NCBI GenBank assembly: GCA_964520885.1
Contig: CAZFQD010000002.1
Coordinates: 1-45,334, forward strand
Direction of reading: 5' to 3'
Length of the DNA: 45,334 nucleotides
DNA from: CAZFQD01 sp964520885
GTDB lineage: Bacteria; Bacillota; Clostridia; Oscillospirales; SIG519
Shown: in pieces, positions 1-7,117 of the stretch
Position numbering within the stretch: position 1 is the stretch's first letter
Layout: the number at the start of each line of letters is the position of its first letter
Notes under the pieces: model-generated
What the model was told of the DNA's origin: nothing
Seen by the model: the letters and a program-made list of their open reading frames with translations, nothing else
Databases searched by the model: none
Program-made: the position numbers and the translations under genes

Positions 1-110
1 CATTGCGAGCAAAGCGTGGCAATCTCAACCTCGCTTTGTCATTGCGAGCAAAGCGTGGCAATCTCAACCTCGCTTTGTCATTGCGAGCAAAGCGAAGCAA
101 TCCCAAAAGA
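1..110 (+). repeat. Upstream array of REP-like palindromic repeat (39-bp period)
   Basis: Two identical 39-bp units (1-39 and 40-78) are followed by a third, partial unit (79-110). Each carries a core that starts ATTGCGAGCAAAGCG and ends GCAAT. The ends ATTGC and GCAAT pair, and the middle holds a small GC-AAA-GC hairpin. The array probably continues left of the window. The same core recurs downstream of the GIY-YIG gene in both orientations. Confidence 0.9.
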
Positions 111-123
111 AAGAGCGTGAAAT

Positions 124-417
124 ATGGAAACCACCTATTATATTTATATTATGGCAAATAAAAATAACACAGTTGTATACACAGGAGTAACTAATAATCT
201 TATTCTCAGAGTCTACCAACACAAAAACAAGATTATTAAAGGCTTTACTGAAAAATATAATATTGATAAATTAGTTTATTATGAATTATTTAACGATATA
301 ATAAATGCAATTGAAAGAGAAAAACAAATTAAAGCAGGTTCAAGAAAAAAGAAAAATGATTTGATTATGAGTTTAAATCCTGAATGGAAGGATTTATATG
401 AGGATATTTGCAAATGA
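124..417 (+). CDS. Small GIY-YIG nuclease family protein
   Basis: A 97-residue protein that is a single GIY-YIG domain of the stand-alone YhbQ/UvrC-like type. The GIY position reads YIY (residues 6-8) and the YIG position reads YTG (19-21). The expected arginine is R29 and the metal-binding glutamate is E64 (NAIEREKQIK). The usual NPEW motif is near the end (85-88). Such domains cut DNA using one metal ion; the substrate of this subgroup is not established. The gene sits exactly between arrays of a palindromic repeat, and its stop codon lies inside the first downstream repeat unit. No strong ribosome site is visible. The family call is firm; a role in acting on the repeats is inference. Confidence 0.9.
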   Translation: METTYYIYIMANKNNTVVYTGVTNNLILRVYQHKNKIIKGFTEKYNIDKLVYYELFNDIINAIEREKQIKAGSRKKKNDLIMSLNPEWKDLYEDICK

Positions 418-565
418 GATTGCTTCGCTTTGCTCGCAATGACTAATGGAGTGAATTCTTGAGTATGTTTCTAAATGAGATTGTTTCGCTTTGCTCGCAA
501 TGACTAACGAAGTGAATTCTTGAGTATGTTTCTAAATGAGATTGCTTCGCTTTGCTCGCAATGAC
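412..565 (-). repeat. Downstream inverted repeat array, 61-bp period
   Basis: Three units start at 412, 473 and 534, each beginning AAATGAGATTG and containing CTTCGCTTTGCTCGCAATGAC (TTTCGC in the second), the reverse complement of the upstream core. The first two are 61 bp apart and near identical, including the spacer GTGAATTCTTGAGTATG. The GIY-YIG stop codon (415-417) is inside the first unit. Confidence 0.9.
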
Positions 566-598
566 AACGATTTAACCCTTGTAATAATATTTCCTTGT

Positions 599-663
599 CA
601 TTGCGAGCGAAGCGTGGCAATCTCAACCCCACTTTGTCATTGCGAGCGAAGCGTGGCAATCTC
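599..663 (+). repeat. Downstream forward repeat pair, 39-bp period
   Basis: Two further forward copies start at 599 and 638, using the GAGCGAAGCG variant and the same 39-bp spacing as the upstream array. With the other arrays, eight cores lie within 665 bp around one small nuclease gene. Confidence 0.88.
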
Positions 664-739
664 AAATATTCTTTAAATAAAAAATATTTTAATGATTATA
701 ACACTTTAACGAAGTAAATTATTAAATTGCTAATTTTTA

Positions 740-768
740 TTGAAAATAAAAGTTATTTATGATAAAAT
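740..768 (+). promoter_or_regulatory. Promoter for the M50 protease-scpA unit
   Basis: TTGAAA (740-745), a 17-bp spacer and TAAAAT (763-768). It lies just after the repeat nest and ahead of the M50 protease gene. The rest of 664-807 is plain AT-rich sequence. Confidence 0.6.
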
Positions 769-807
769 TAAAATAATATTATTATAACCTAAGGCGGTGA
801 AAGTTAA

Positions 808-870
808 TTGTCTGAGGGAATAGAAGATTTAGCGAAAAGAATTATGGAAACATTGAATATAAAGAAATAA
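808..870 (+). CDS. Possible 20-residue leader peptide ORF
   Basis: A TTG-started ORF of 20 residues, MSEGIEDLAKRIMETLNIKK, preceded by a purine-rich GGCGGTGAAAG site. It lies between the promoter at 740-768 and the M50 protease, and it ends eight bases before the AGGAG site of that gene. It may be translated, or it may be chance. I do not recognise it, and it is in a different frame from the protease. Confidence 0.3.
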   Translation: MSEGIEDLAKRIMETLNIKK

Positions 871-890
871 TAATTTCAGGAGATGATTTT

Positions 891-1562
891 ATTTTAAGCG
901 GAATTTTAGAACGAATAATTGACAGTTTAAAGGATTTTTTATACACGGCACCAATAGTTTTAATTTGCATTACTTTACACGAATATGCACATGGTTTTGT
1001 TGCCTATAAATTTGGCGATAACACAGCAAAGGAGCAAGGGCGATTAACTTTAAATCCAATAAAACATATTGACCCATTAGGAGCAATTTGTTTTCTAATA
1101 TTCCATTTTGGCTGGGCAAAGCCTGTGCCCGTTCGTCCGCTTTATTTTAAAAATCCAAAAAGGGATATGGCAATAGTAGCAATTGCAGGACCTGCCACTA
1201 ATTTTTTACTAACAATTCTTGCCGTTCCTTTTGTTTCCCTTTCATTAGTTTTAAGTGGGAAATATAATTTTCCATACCTAACTCAATTTTTTACACTTTT
1301 TTTAGTTATGAACATTGGATTTGCTTTGTTTAATCTGTTGCCTATTCCACCGCTTGATGGTTCAAGAATATTAGCCTTTTTTCTTCCACCTGCTCTTTAT
1401 AACCAATATTTAAGATATGAAAGATATGCTTTTATAATATTAATAATTCTTATGTTTACAGGGATATTTAACGGAATATTTTCAGCAATGATTAATTTTG
1501 CAATTAATATATTAGGCACGCCAATTTATTTTATTTATGATATTTTAATAAATGTAATATAA
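891..1562 (+). CDS. M50-family (site-2 protease) membrane metalloprotease
   Basis: A 223-residue membrane zinc protease of the short Rip/YwhC-like site-2 type. The zinc site HEYAH is at residues 30-34. It is followed by LNPIKHIDPLG, a GPATN segment, and a second motif NLLPIPPLDG that carries the third metal-binding aspartate. Hydrophobic stretches cover most of the rest. No ATG, GTG or TTG is in frame upstream of HEYAH. An AGGAG at 878-882 is 8 bases before an ATT at 891, so ATT initiation is the best reading. The ATG at 883 is in another frame, abuts the ribosome site and hits a stop after four codons. A one-base indel is the alternative. scpA follows 20 bases later. Confidence 0.8.
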   Translation: MLSGILERIIDSLKDFLYTAPIVLICITLHEYAHGFVAYKFGDNTAKEQGRLTLNPIKHIDPLGAICFLIFHFGWAKPVPVRPLYFKNPKRDMAIVAIAGPATNFLLTILAVPFVSLSLVLSGKYNFPYLTQFFTLFLVMNIGFALFNLLPIPPLDGSRILAFFLPPALYNQYLRYERYAFIILIILMFTGIFNGIFSAMINFAINILGTPIYFIYDILINVI

Positions 1563-1582
1563 AAGAAAAGGTGATTACACTT

Positions 1583-2296
1583 ATGCAACAGTTATCCTAT
1601 AACTTAGAGGTTTATAAAGGTCCTCTTGACCTTTTGCTTAATTTAATAGCAAAAAATAAAGTGAATATTTATGATATTCCAATATCTCTTATTTTAGAGC
1701 AGTATTTGGAGCATATAAGAGGTATGAAAGAGTTTGATTTAGAAGTAACGGCAGATTTTTTAGCTATGGCTTCACAGCTTTTATTAATTAAATCAAGAAT
1801 GCTTTTACCAACCTATAATGACCAAAAGGAAGAAGACCCCCGTGAGCAATTAGTTCGGCTTTTGCTTGAATATAAACGCTATAAAGAGGTTGTAGCAAAT
1901 TTCTTTAATAATTCAAATTCATATTCAAGTATTTATGTAAGAGATACAGAACAATTAGAACTTGATAATACATATTCATCAAATCATAGTTTAGAGGAAT
2001 TACATTTTGCTTATAAACAAACAATAAAACGAATAAAGAGAAGACTGCCACCACCCGTAAACTCGTTTAGCGACATTGTTGGCAAGGTATTTGTTTCTGT
2101 AAACTCTAAGGTAATATTTGTTTTAAGGAGATTGTTAAAAAAAGGCGTTATTAATTTTTCTTCTTTATTTGATAATGCAAAAAGTCGTTCCGAAATTGTT
2201 GCTACCTTTTTAGCGATTTTAGAACTTACTAAATCAAAAAGGGTTAAAGTAAGCGAAAATAAAGCAGGAGAAATTAAAATTAAAATTCAGAAATAA
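1583..2296 (+). CDS. scpA: Segregation and condensation protein A
   Basis: A 237-residue ScpA, the kleisin that closes the bacterial SMC ring in chromosome segregation. The N-terminal LEVYKGPLDLLLNLI and LLIKSRMLLP segments are typical, as is a C-terminal winged-helix part (FLAILELTKSKRVKV). The ATG at 1583 is chosen because AGGTGA sits about 8 bases upstream; a GTG at 1571 overlaps that site. It normally precedes scpB, but here a repeat-rich gap follows and no scpB occurs in the window. It is probably co-transcribed with the M50 protease. Confidence 0.93.
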   Translation: MQQLSYNLEVYKGPLDLLLNLIAKNKVNIYDIPISLILEQYLEHIRGMKEFDLEVTADFLAMASQLLLIKSRMLLPTYNDQKEEDPREQLVRLLLEYKRYKEVVANFFNNSNSYSSIYVRDTEQLELDNTYSSNHSLEELHFAYKQTIKRIKRRLPPPVNSFSDIVGKVFVSVNSKVIFVLRRLLKKGVINFSSLFDNAKSRSEIVATFLAILELTKSKRVKVSENKAGEIKIKIQK

Positions 2297-2435
2297 GAAA
2301 ACGCAAGTAACAAGTAACAGGTAACAATTAATGTGTCAAAACTATTTTCTTTATATAAATTCTTTGTGTTCTTTGCGATTTTTCAATTGTGCATTGTGAA
2401 TTTTTACCCTCTAAAACTGAAAGGGATGTTTAATT
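2297..2435. repeat. Intergenic low-complexity dispersed repeats
   Basis: The gap holds AGTAACAAGTAACAGGTAAC and ATTGTGCATTGTGAAT. Similar words recur at 12514-12537 and 12930-12950. No gene or clear terminator is visible. This is where scpB would usually stand. Confidence 0.55.
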
Positions 2436-2735
2436 ATGAATAACAAGTTAAAAAATGAGCATACAGACAAACTTTTTAAAGCAATTCTCTCTTTACAAAA
2501 TGTTGAGGAATGCTATGAACTATTTGATGATTTATGCACTATTGCAGAAATCAAGGCTATGACTCAGCGATTTTTAGTTGCAAAAATGTTAATGGAAAAG
2601 CATTCATATAACGATATTGTTGCACAAACTGGTGCTAGCACTGCTACTATTAGCAGAGTAAATAGATGCTTGTTTTATGGTAGCGACGGATATAAAAAAG
2701 CACTTGAAAAATTAGAAATTAGGAATGAGAAATGA
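2436..2735 (+). CDS. yerC: YerC/YecD-type TrpR-family DNA-binding protein
   Basis: A 99-residue protein of the TrpR-like YerC/YecD family found in Firmicutes. A helix-turn-helix is visible in HSYNDIVAQTGASTATISRV (about residues 55-75). YerC proteins are not tryptophan repressors, and here the trp operon has its own T-box, so the target is unknown. The ATG follows AAAGGGATG. The last residues EIRNEK and the stop codon are encoded by a dispersed repeat (2712-2735) also found at the end of trpC, so the C-terminus has probably been altered by repeat insertion. Confidence 0.88.
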   Translation: MNNKLKNEHTDKLFKAILSLQNVEECYELFDDLCTIAEIKAMTQRFLVAKMLMEKHSYNDIVAQTGASTATISRVNRCLFYGSDGYKKALEKLEIRNEK

Positions 2736-2812
2736 GAAATTAAGGCGGAAGTGTTTCATTTTTCTACTTTCACTCCTAACTTCTAATTCCTCACTCCTCA
2801 CTCCTCACTTAA
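2712..2812. repeat. Dispersed repeat with facing arms at the yerC 3' end
   Basis: The left arm TTAGAAATTAGGAATGAG (2712-2729) is identical to 17042-17059 at the end of trpC. The right side (CTAATTCCTCACTCCTCACT, about 2782-2801) is roughly its reverse complement, so the pair could fold. Related TTCCTCATTCCTCAC text is at 13070-13085. Confidence 0.65.
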
Positions 2813-2829
2813 TATATTTGGAGGTCTTT

Positions 2830-3579
2830 ATGTATTCAATAATGGCATATTTTTATGATATTTTTACAGATGATATTGATTACTGCAAAATGGCTGACAG
2901 AATAGAAAGCATATTTAAAGACAATAATTCAAAGCCTCAAATTGTCTTAGATTTAGCCTGTGGAACAGGCAATTTAACTTGCGAACTTGCAAGACGAGGC
3001 TATGATTTAATTGGGATAGATAATTCAAGCGAAATGTTAAATATAGCAAAAGAAAAGGCTAATATTGAAAACCAAAATGACATTTTATTTTTAAATCAAA
3101 ATATGACAAGCATTGACCTTTTCGGAACTGTTGATGCTGTTATTTGCTCTTTAGATGGCATTAATCATCTAATAAATGAAAAAAGTGTCCTGCAATGCTT
3201 TCAAAAGGCAAACCTATTTTTAAATGAGGGTGGGCTTTTTATTTTTGATGTAAACACTTTGCATAAATTCAAAACTCTTTATTCAAATAATGCTTTTATT
3301 TATGAAAAAGACGATGTTTTTTGTGCTTGGCAAAATAATTTTAATGAAAAAAATAATATTTGCACATTTGATTTTACCTTTTTTAAAAAGGAAAAGGATA
3401 AATATATTAAGTTTAAAGATTTTATTAAAGAAAAAGCTTATGAAATAAGCACTTTAACAGATTTATTGGAAAAAGCAAATTTTCAAATTCTAAATATTTA
3501 CGGTGGAGAAAAAGGAAAAAAACCTTTAAAGCAAGATGATGATAGAGCTTTGTTTGTTGCGAAAAAAGTTGAAAATTGA
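2830..3579 (+). CDS. Class I SAM-dependent methyltransferase
   Basis: A 249-residue Rossmann-fold methyltransferase. Motif I is VLDLACGTGNLTCELA (about residues 38-53), followed by the acidic strand end GIDNSS. The substrate cannot be told from the sequence; the family resembles general small-molecule methyltransferases. The ATG at 2830 has a clean GGAGG (2820-2824); longer readings run into the repeat upstream. The terminal residues VEN and the stop codon come from a 33-bp dispersed repeat (3566-3598) that also occurs upstream of trpG. Confidence 0.85.
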   Translation: MYSIMAYFYDIFTDDIDYCKMADRIESIFKDNNSKPQIVLDLACGTGNLTCELARRGYDLIGIDNSSEMLNIAKEKANIENQNDILFLNQNMTSIDLFGTVDAVICSLDGINHLINEKSVLQCFQKANLFLNEGGLFIFDVNTLHKFKTLYSNNAFIYEKDDVFCAWQNNFNEKNNICTFDFTFFKKEKDKYIKFKDFIKEKAYEISTLTDLLEKANFQILNIYGGEKGKKPLKQDDDRALFVAKKVEN

Positions 3580-3650
3580 AAGTGGAAAGTGGAAAGTTTC
3601 GGTGGAAATGCTACGCATTTCTTTTAATTAGATAAGTCGCCAAAGGCGAC
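3566..3650. repeat. 33-bp dispersed repeat followed by two triloop hairpins
   Basis: 3566-3598 is identical to 14610-14642 (AAGTTGAAAATTGAAAGTGG and the following 13 bases). It is followed by a hairpin with GAAATGC arms and TAC loop (3605-3621), and one with GTCGCC arms and AAA loop (3636-3650). Neither has a T tract, so they are not obvious terminators. Confidence 0.8.
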
Positions 3651-3685
3651 AACCTTAATTATACATTATAAATTTGGAGATTTTT

Positions 3686-4552
3686 ATGAAAGATATTTTG
3701 ATTAAAGCCATTACAAAAGATGGCAGTGCAAGGGCTTACGCTATTAATTCTAAAAATATGGTAAATACTGCGGCGAATATTCACAAAACTACTGCTGTAA
3801 TGTCTGCCGCTTTGGGCAGGCTACTTTCCGCAGGCTCTATGATGGGGGCTATGCTAAAAGATGAAAATAATTCAATAACCCTTTCAATCAGAAGTGATGG
3901 AGAGGCTAAGGGCTTAACAGTTGTTTCTGATAGCTTTGGGAACACAAGAGGATATGCAATTAATCCTTTTGTAGAGTTGCCTTTAAATGAAAAAGGGAAA
4001 TTAGATGTTTCTGGTGCTGTTGGCAAAAATGGAACTTTAACTGTTGCTAAGGATATGGGAACTAAAATGCCTTACATTGGAACTTGTGAGTTAATTTCAG
4101 GCGAAATTGCACAAGATATTACAAATTATTTTGCAAAAAGCGAGCAAACACCTTCTGTTTGTGCTTTGGGAGTTTTAGTTAATACTGATTTGAGTATTTT
4201 GGCGGCGGGTGGTTTTATTGTTCAGTTAATGCCTAATGCCACGGAAGATACTATTGTTAAAATTGAAGAAAATTTAAAGAGTTTTACTTCAGTTACCGAT
4301 TTATTAAGTAAAGGTAAAACCTTAACTGATATTTTAAACACAGTTTTAAATGGCTTTGAAATTGAAATATTATCAGAGCAAGAGGTTTTTTATAAATGCT
4401 CCTGTTCAAGAAAAAGAATGAAAAGTGCATTAATTAGCTTGGGCAAAAAAGAATTGGAAAAACTGTTTTTAGAGCAGGAAACGGCAGAGCTTCATTGCCA
4501 CTTTTGCAATACTAAATATAATTTTTCAAAGGACGAAATTGAAAAAAAATAA
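3686..4552 (+). CDS. hslO: Redox-regulated chaperone Hsp33
   Basis: A 288-residue Hsp33, a cytoplasmic holdase activated by oxidation of a zinc centre. The C-terminal zinc ligands are present as CSC (in YKCSCSRKR) and CHFC (in ELHCHFCNTKY). The fold core includes GRLLSAGSMMGAMLK and the GxxLV-type central region. The ATG at 3686 follows TTGGAGA by a normal distance; the upstream TTG overlaps the ribosome site. yjbQ follows 22 bases after the stop, so the two are probably co-transcribed. Confidence 0.93.
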   Translation: MKDILIKAITKDGSARAYAINSKNMVNTAANIHKTTAVMSAALGRLLSAGSMMGAMLKDENNSITLSIRSDGEAKGLTVVSDSFGNTRGYAINPFVELPLNEKGKLDVSGAVGKNGTLTVAKDMGTKMPYIGTCELISGEIAQDITNYFAKSEQTPSVCALGVLVNTDLSILAAGGFIVQLMPNATEDTIVKIEENLKSFTSVTDLLSKGKTLTDILNTVLNGFEIEILSEQEVFYKCSCSRKRMKSALISLGKKELEKLFLEQETAELHCHFCNTKYNFSKDEIEKK

Positions 4553-4574
4553 TAATGAATGAGGAGTGAATAGT

Positions 4575-4991
4575 ATGAAAAGCTACAAAAAAGAATTGTA
4601 TTTTAACACCCCGACAAGAAGGGCATACATTAACATTACCCCTCAGGTAACTGCTTGTCTTAATGAAAGCGGAATTAAAGAGGGGCTTTTGCTTTGCAAT
4701 GCTATGCACATTACTGCAAGTGTTTTTATTAATGATGATGAACGAGGTTTGCATAAGGATATTGACCGCTTTTTAGAAAAATTAGCACCCGAAAAGCCAT
4801 ACGATATTTATGACCACAATGGCTACGAGGACAATGCGGATGCACATCTGAAACGCTCTATTATGGGGCGAGAAGTTGTTGTTGCTGTAACTAATGGAAA
4901 ATTGGATTTTGGCACTTGGGAGCAAATATTTTATGGCGAATTTGACGGCAAAAGGCAAAAAAGAGTGCTGGTAAAAATCATTGGGGAATAA
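4575..4991 (+). CDS. yjbQ: YjbQ family protein (UPF0047)
   Basis: A 138-residue YjbQ-family protein, a trimeric fold linked in the literature to weak thiamine-phosphate synthase activity; its true role is unsettled. Diagnostic segments are NITPQVTACLNESGIKEG near the N-terminus, the HITASVFINDDE strand, DNADAHLKRSIMG, and the end pattern GTWEQIFYGEFDG. The ATG at 4575 is preceded by GAGGAG; the GTG at 4566 overlaps that site. Confidence 0.9.
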   Translation: MKSYKKELYFNTPTRRAYINITPQVTACLNESGIKEGLLLCNAMHITASVFINDDERGLHKDIDRFLEKLAPEKPYDIYDHNGYEDNADAHLKRSIMGREVVVAVTNGKLDFGTWEQIFYGEFDGKRQKRVLVKIIGE

Positions 4992-5061
4992 GTTGGCAGA
5001 ACAGGAATGTTTATTTATTTCCCCCTCTTGTTACTTGATATTTTGTCTTATAAAAAAATAA

Positions 5062-5067
5062 TATAAT
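5062..5067 (+). promoter_or_regulatory. -10 box ahead of the structured leader
   Basis: TATAAT lies so that transcription would begin near 5073-5075, at the first base of helix P1 of the leader. The -35 is weak: TTGATA at 5035-5040 is 21 bp away. The start point is inferred. Confidence 0.45.
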
Positions 5068-5072
5068 ACTTG

Positions 5073-5183
5073 AACCTTTTATAAACAAATATATTCAGTT
5101 TTGAGTTAGTCTAATAACAGTAATTAGACCTTACTGAATAACTAACAAGTGAGTTATTCAGTAAGCCCTAATTATGAAAGGTT
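5073..5183 (+). ncRNA. Structured leader with three helices upstream of the ABC exporter
   Basis: Three inverted repeats nest into a three-way-junction fold. P1 pairs AACCTTTTATAA (5073-5084) with TTATGAAAGGTT (5172-5183), 12 pairs including one G-U. P2 pairs GTCTAAT (5109-5115) with ATTAGAC (5123-5129). P3 pairs CTTACTGAATAACT (5130-5143) with AGTTATTCAGTAAG (5152-5165), 14 perfect pairs. P2 and P3 abut without a gap. TATTCAGT (5092-5099) could pair instead with the left arm of P3, giving an alternative fold. It resembles no riboswitch class I can name. Operator sites for a DNA-binding regulator are the alternative explanation. Confidence 0.6.
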
Positions 5184-5233
5184 TATGGGTTCCCTTAATA
5201 ACCTAAATACATTATACAAGGAATGAGAATTTA

Positions 5234-7066
5234 ATGGCAGGAGGATTGGGCGGAGGATTAGGAGGAGGAGGACGTTTTCATTTCAGTGATATAGATAATA
5301 AGCCTAATATTTCAAAGAAAATACTTTTCAGAATTATAAAATATTTTGCACCCTATTTGAAACTTCTTGTTTTATTAGTATTTAGCATAATTATAACTTC
5401 AATATTGGGATTGATTCCACCTATATTTATAAAGAATATAATTGATGTTGCACTACCAAATAAAAAAATTGATTTACTTATAATATTAATTGTTTCATCC
5501 TTTGGAGTTGCACTTTTGAGCGGATTGATTTTGGTTGGACAAAATTATCTTAATAGTTGGATTTCAAAGCATATTATGTGTGACCTAAGAAATTATATGT
5601 TTGGTCATCTTCAATATATGTCAATTAACTTTTTTTCAAATGTTCAGACAGGGGAAATAATTTCACGAATGAATAATGATATAGGTGGAATTGAAAATAT
5701 ATTTTCTAATGCTTTTGTGCAAATAGTGCAGAATGTATTAATTTTTGCTACTACTGCAACTATTATGTTTTATTCAAATTGGAAGTTAGCTATTTTTGGT
5801 ATGTTGATTTTACCGCTTTTTATTTTTCCAACAAGGAAAGTTGGAAAAGTAAGGTGGAAGATTGCATCTAAAACGCAGGAAAAATTAGCAGATTTAAATA
5901 CAATTATGTATGAAACCTTAAATATTGGCGGGACATTTTTAGTTAAGATATTTACTAAAGAAAAACATCAACAAGCAAAATTTGAAAAAGTTAATAAAGA
6001 GGTAACAAAACTGCAGATTAAAGAATCCCTCGCCGGTCGTTGGTTTTTTTTGACAATATCCACATTTGTTGCTATTGGACCGATGATTATATATCTTGTT
6101 GGAGGTATATTGATGATTAAATATAATGATATCTCAATAGGTGGTATTGTTATGTTTGTGGCATTGCTTAACAGGCTTTATGGTCCGGTTACATCTTTTG
6201 CAAATGTTAGTGTTGACATTACACGATCATTAGCTTTGTTTGAACGAATTTTTCAGTATATTGATATGAATCAGGAAATTATTGATTGTCCAAATGCTAT
6301 TAAACTTAATAAAGTTAAGGGTGCTATTAAATTTAAAGATGTAAATTTTTCATATAATGATAAAACTGAAACCTTAAAAGATATCAATATTGATATAAAA
6401 TCCGGAAATTTAATTGCATTTGTTGGACTTAGTGGGGCTGGCAAGACGACTATTACATATTTGTTGCCTCGTCTTTATGATGTGAATTCAGGCTCAATCA
6501 CCATTGATGGTATGGATATCAGAGATGCAACAATAGAATCGTTGCGGAACCAAATAGGCATTGTTACGCAGGATGCCTATCTTTTTAATGACACAATCCG
6601 TGAAAATCTTCTATTTTCAAAAATAGATGCTACTGATGATGAATTGATTTTGGCTTGTAAAACCGCAAATATACATGAATTGATTACTTCGCTTCCCAAT
6701 GGTTATGATACAATTGTCGGAGAACGGGGTATAAAGCTTTCCGGGGGAGAAAAGCAAAGAATATCTATTGCTCGTGCTTTGCTTAAAAACCCAAGTATTG
6801 TCATCTTTGATGAAGCAACCTCAGCTTTGGATTCTGTTTCCGAATCTCTAATTCAAACTGCTATTGAACCATTACTAAAAGGTCGTACCAGCCTTGTTGT
6901 TGCACACAGACTTTCCACTATTATGGCTGCTGATTGCATTTATGTTGTAGATGACGGGTATATTGTTGAATATGGAACACACGAAGAGTTATTATCTTTA
7001 AGTGGAAAATATAAGGAATTATATGATACGCAATTTAAAAATCATAAATTAAATTGTAATTTTTGA
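5234..7066 (+). CDS. ABC exporter, fused membrane and ATPase domains
   Basis: A 610-residue half-transporter of the multidrug/lipid exporter type that should work as a homodimer in the inner membrane. Residues 1-20 are glycine-rich (MAGGLGGGLGGGG), then six hydrophobic segments to about residue 330. The ATPase domain has Walker A GLSGAGKTT (about 397), signature LSGGEKQR (about 501), Walker B IVIFDEAT and the switch histidine in VVAHRLS. The ATG follows AAGGA. Exporters of this type often occur in pairs, but here the gene is single. The structured leader upstream suggests it is regulated. The substrate is unknown. Confidence 0.93.
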   Translation: MAGGLGGGLGGGGRFHFSDIDNKPNISKKILFRIIKYFAPYLKLLVLLVFSIIITSILGLIPPIFIKNIIDVALPNKKIDLLIILIVSSFGVALLSGLILVGQNYLNSWISKHIMCDLRNYMFGHLQYMSINFFSNVQTGEIISRMNNDIGGIENIFSNAFVQIVQNVLIFATTATIMFYSNWKLAIFGMLILPLFIFPTRKVGKVRWKIASKTQEKLADLNTIMYETLNIGGTFLVKIFTKEKHQQAKFEKVNKEVTKLQIKESLAGRWFFLTISTFVAIGPMIIYLVGGILMIKYNDISIGGIVMFVALLNRLYGPVTSFANVSVDITRSLALFERIFQYIDMNQEIIDCPNAIKLNKVKGAIKFKDVNFSYNDKTETLKDINIDIKSGNLIAFVGLSGAGKTTITYLLPRLYDVNSGSITIDGMDIRDATIESLRNQIGIVTQDAYLFNDTIRENLLFSKIDATDDELILACKTANIHELITSLPNGYDTIVGERGIKLSGGEKQRISIARALLKNPSIVIFDEATSALDSVSESLIQTAIEPLLKGRTSLVVAHRLSTIMAADCIYVVDDGYIVEYGTHEELLSLSGKYKELYDTQFKNHKLNCNF

Positions 7067-7078
7067 AAATTATTGATA

Positions 7079-7105
7079 TACTACTGACAAAAGTCAATTG
7101 TAGTA
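7079..7105 (+). promoter_or_regulatory. Imperfect palindrome before the TSUP gene
   Basis: Arms TACTACTGAC (7079-7088) and GTCA plus GTAGTA (7093-7096, 7100-7105) face each other with a 3-base bulge. There is no T tract. The element ends directly at the AGAGGAG ribosome site of the next gene, so it could hide that site or bind a regulator. Confidence 0.35.
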
Positions 7106-7117
7106 GAGGAGATTTTT

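Noticed and set aside
1..110. Possible CRISPR array in the regularly spaced repeats
   Set aside because: The spacers are identical between units, whole 39-bp units are copied, and later copies are inverted with a different period. This is a tandem palindromic repeat, not CRISPR.
883..885. ATG at 883 as the M50 protease start
   Set aside because: It is in another frame, directly abuts the AGGAG site, and meets a stop after four codons.
2436..2735. YerC as the repressor of the trp operon
   Set aside because: Although TrpR-like in fold, YerC proteins are not known to sense tryptophan, and the trp operon here has a complete T-box.
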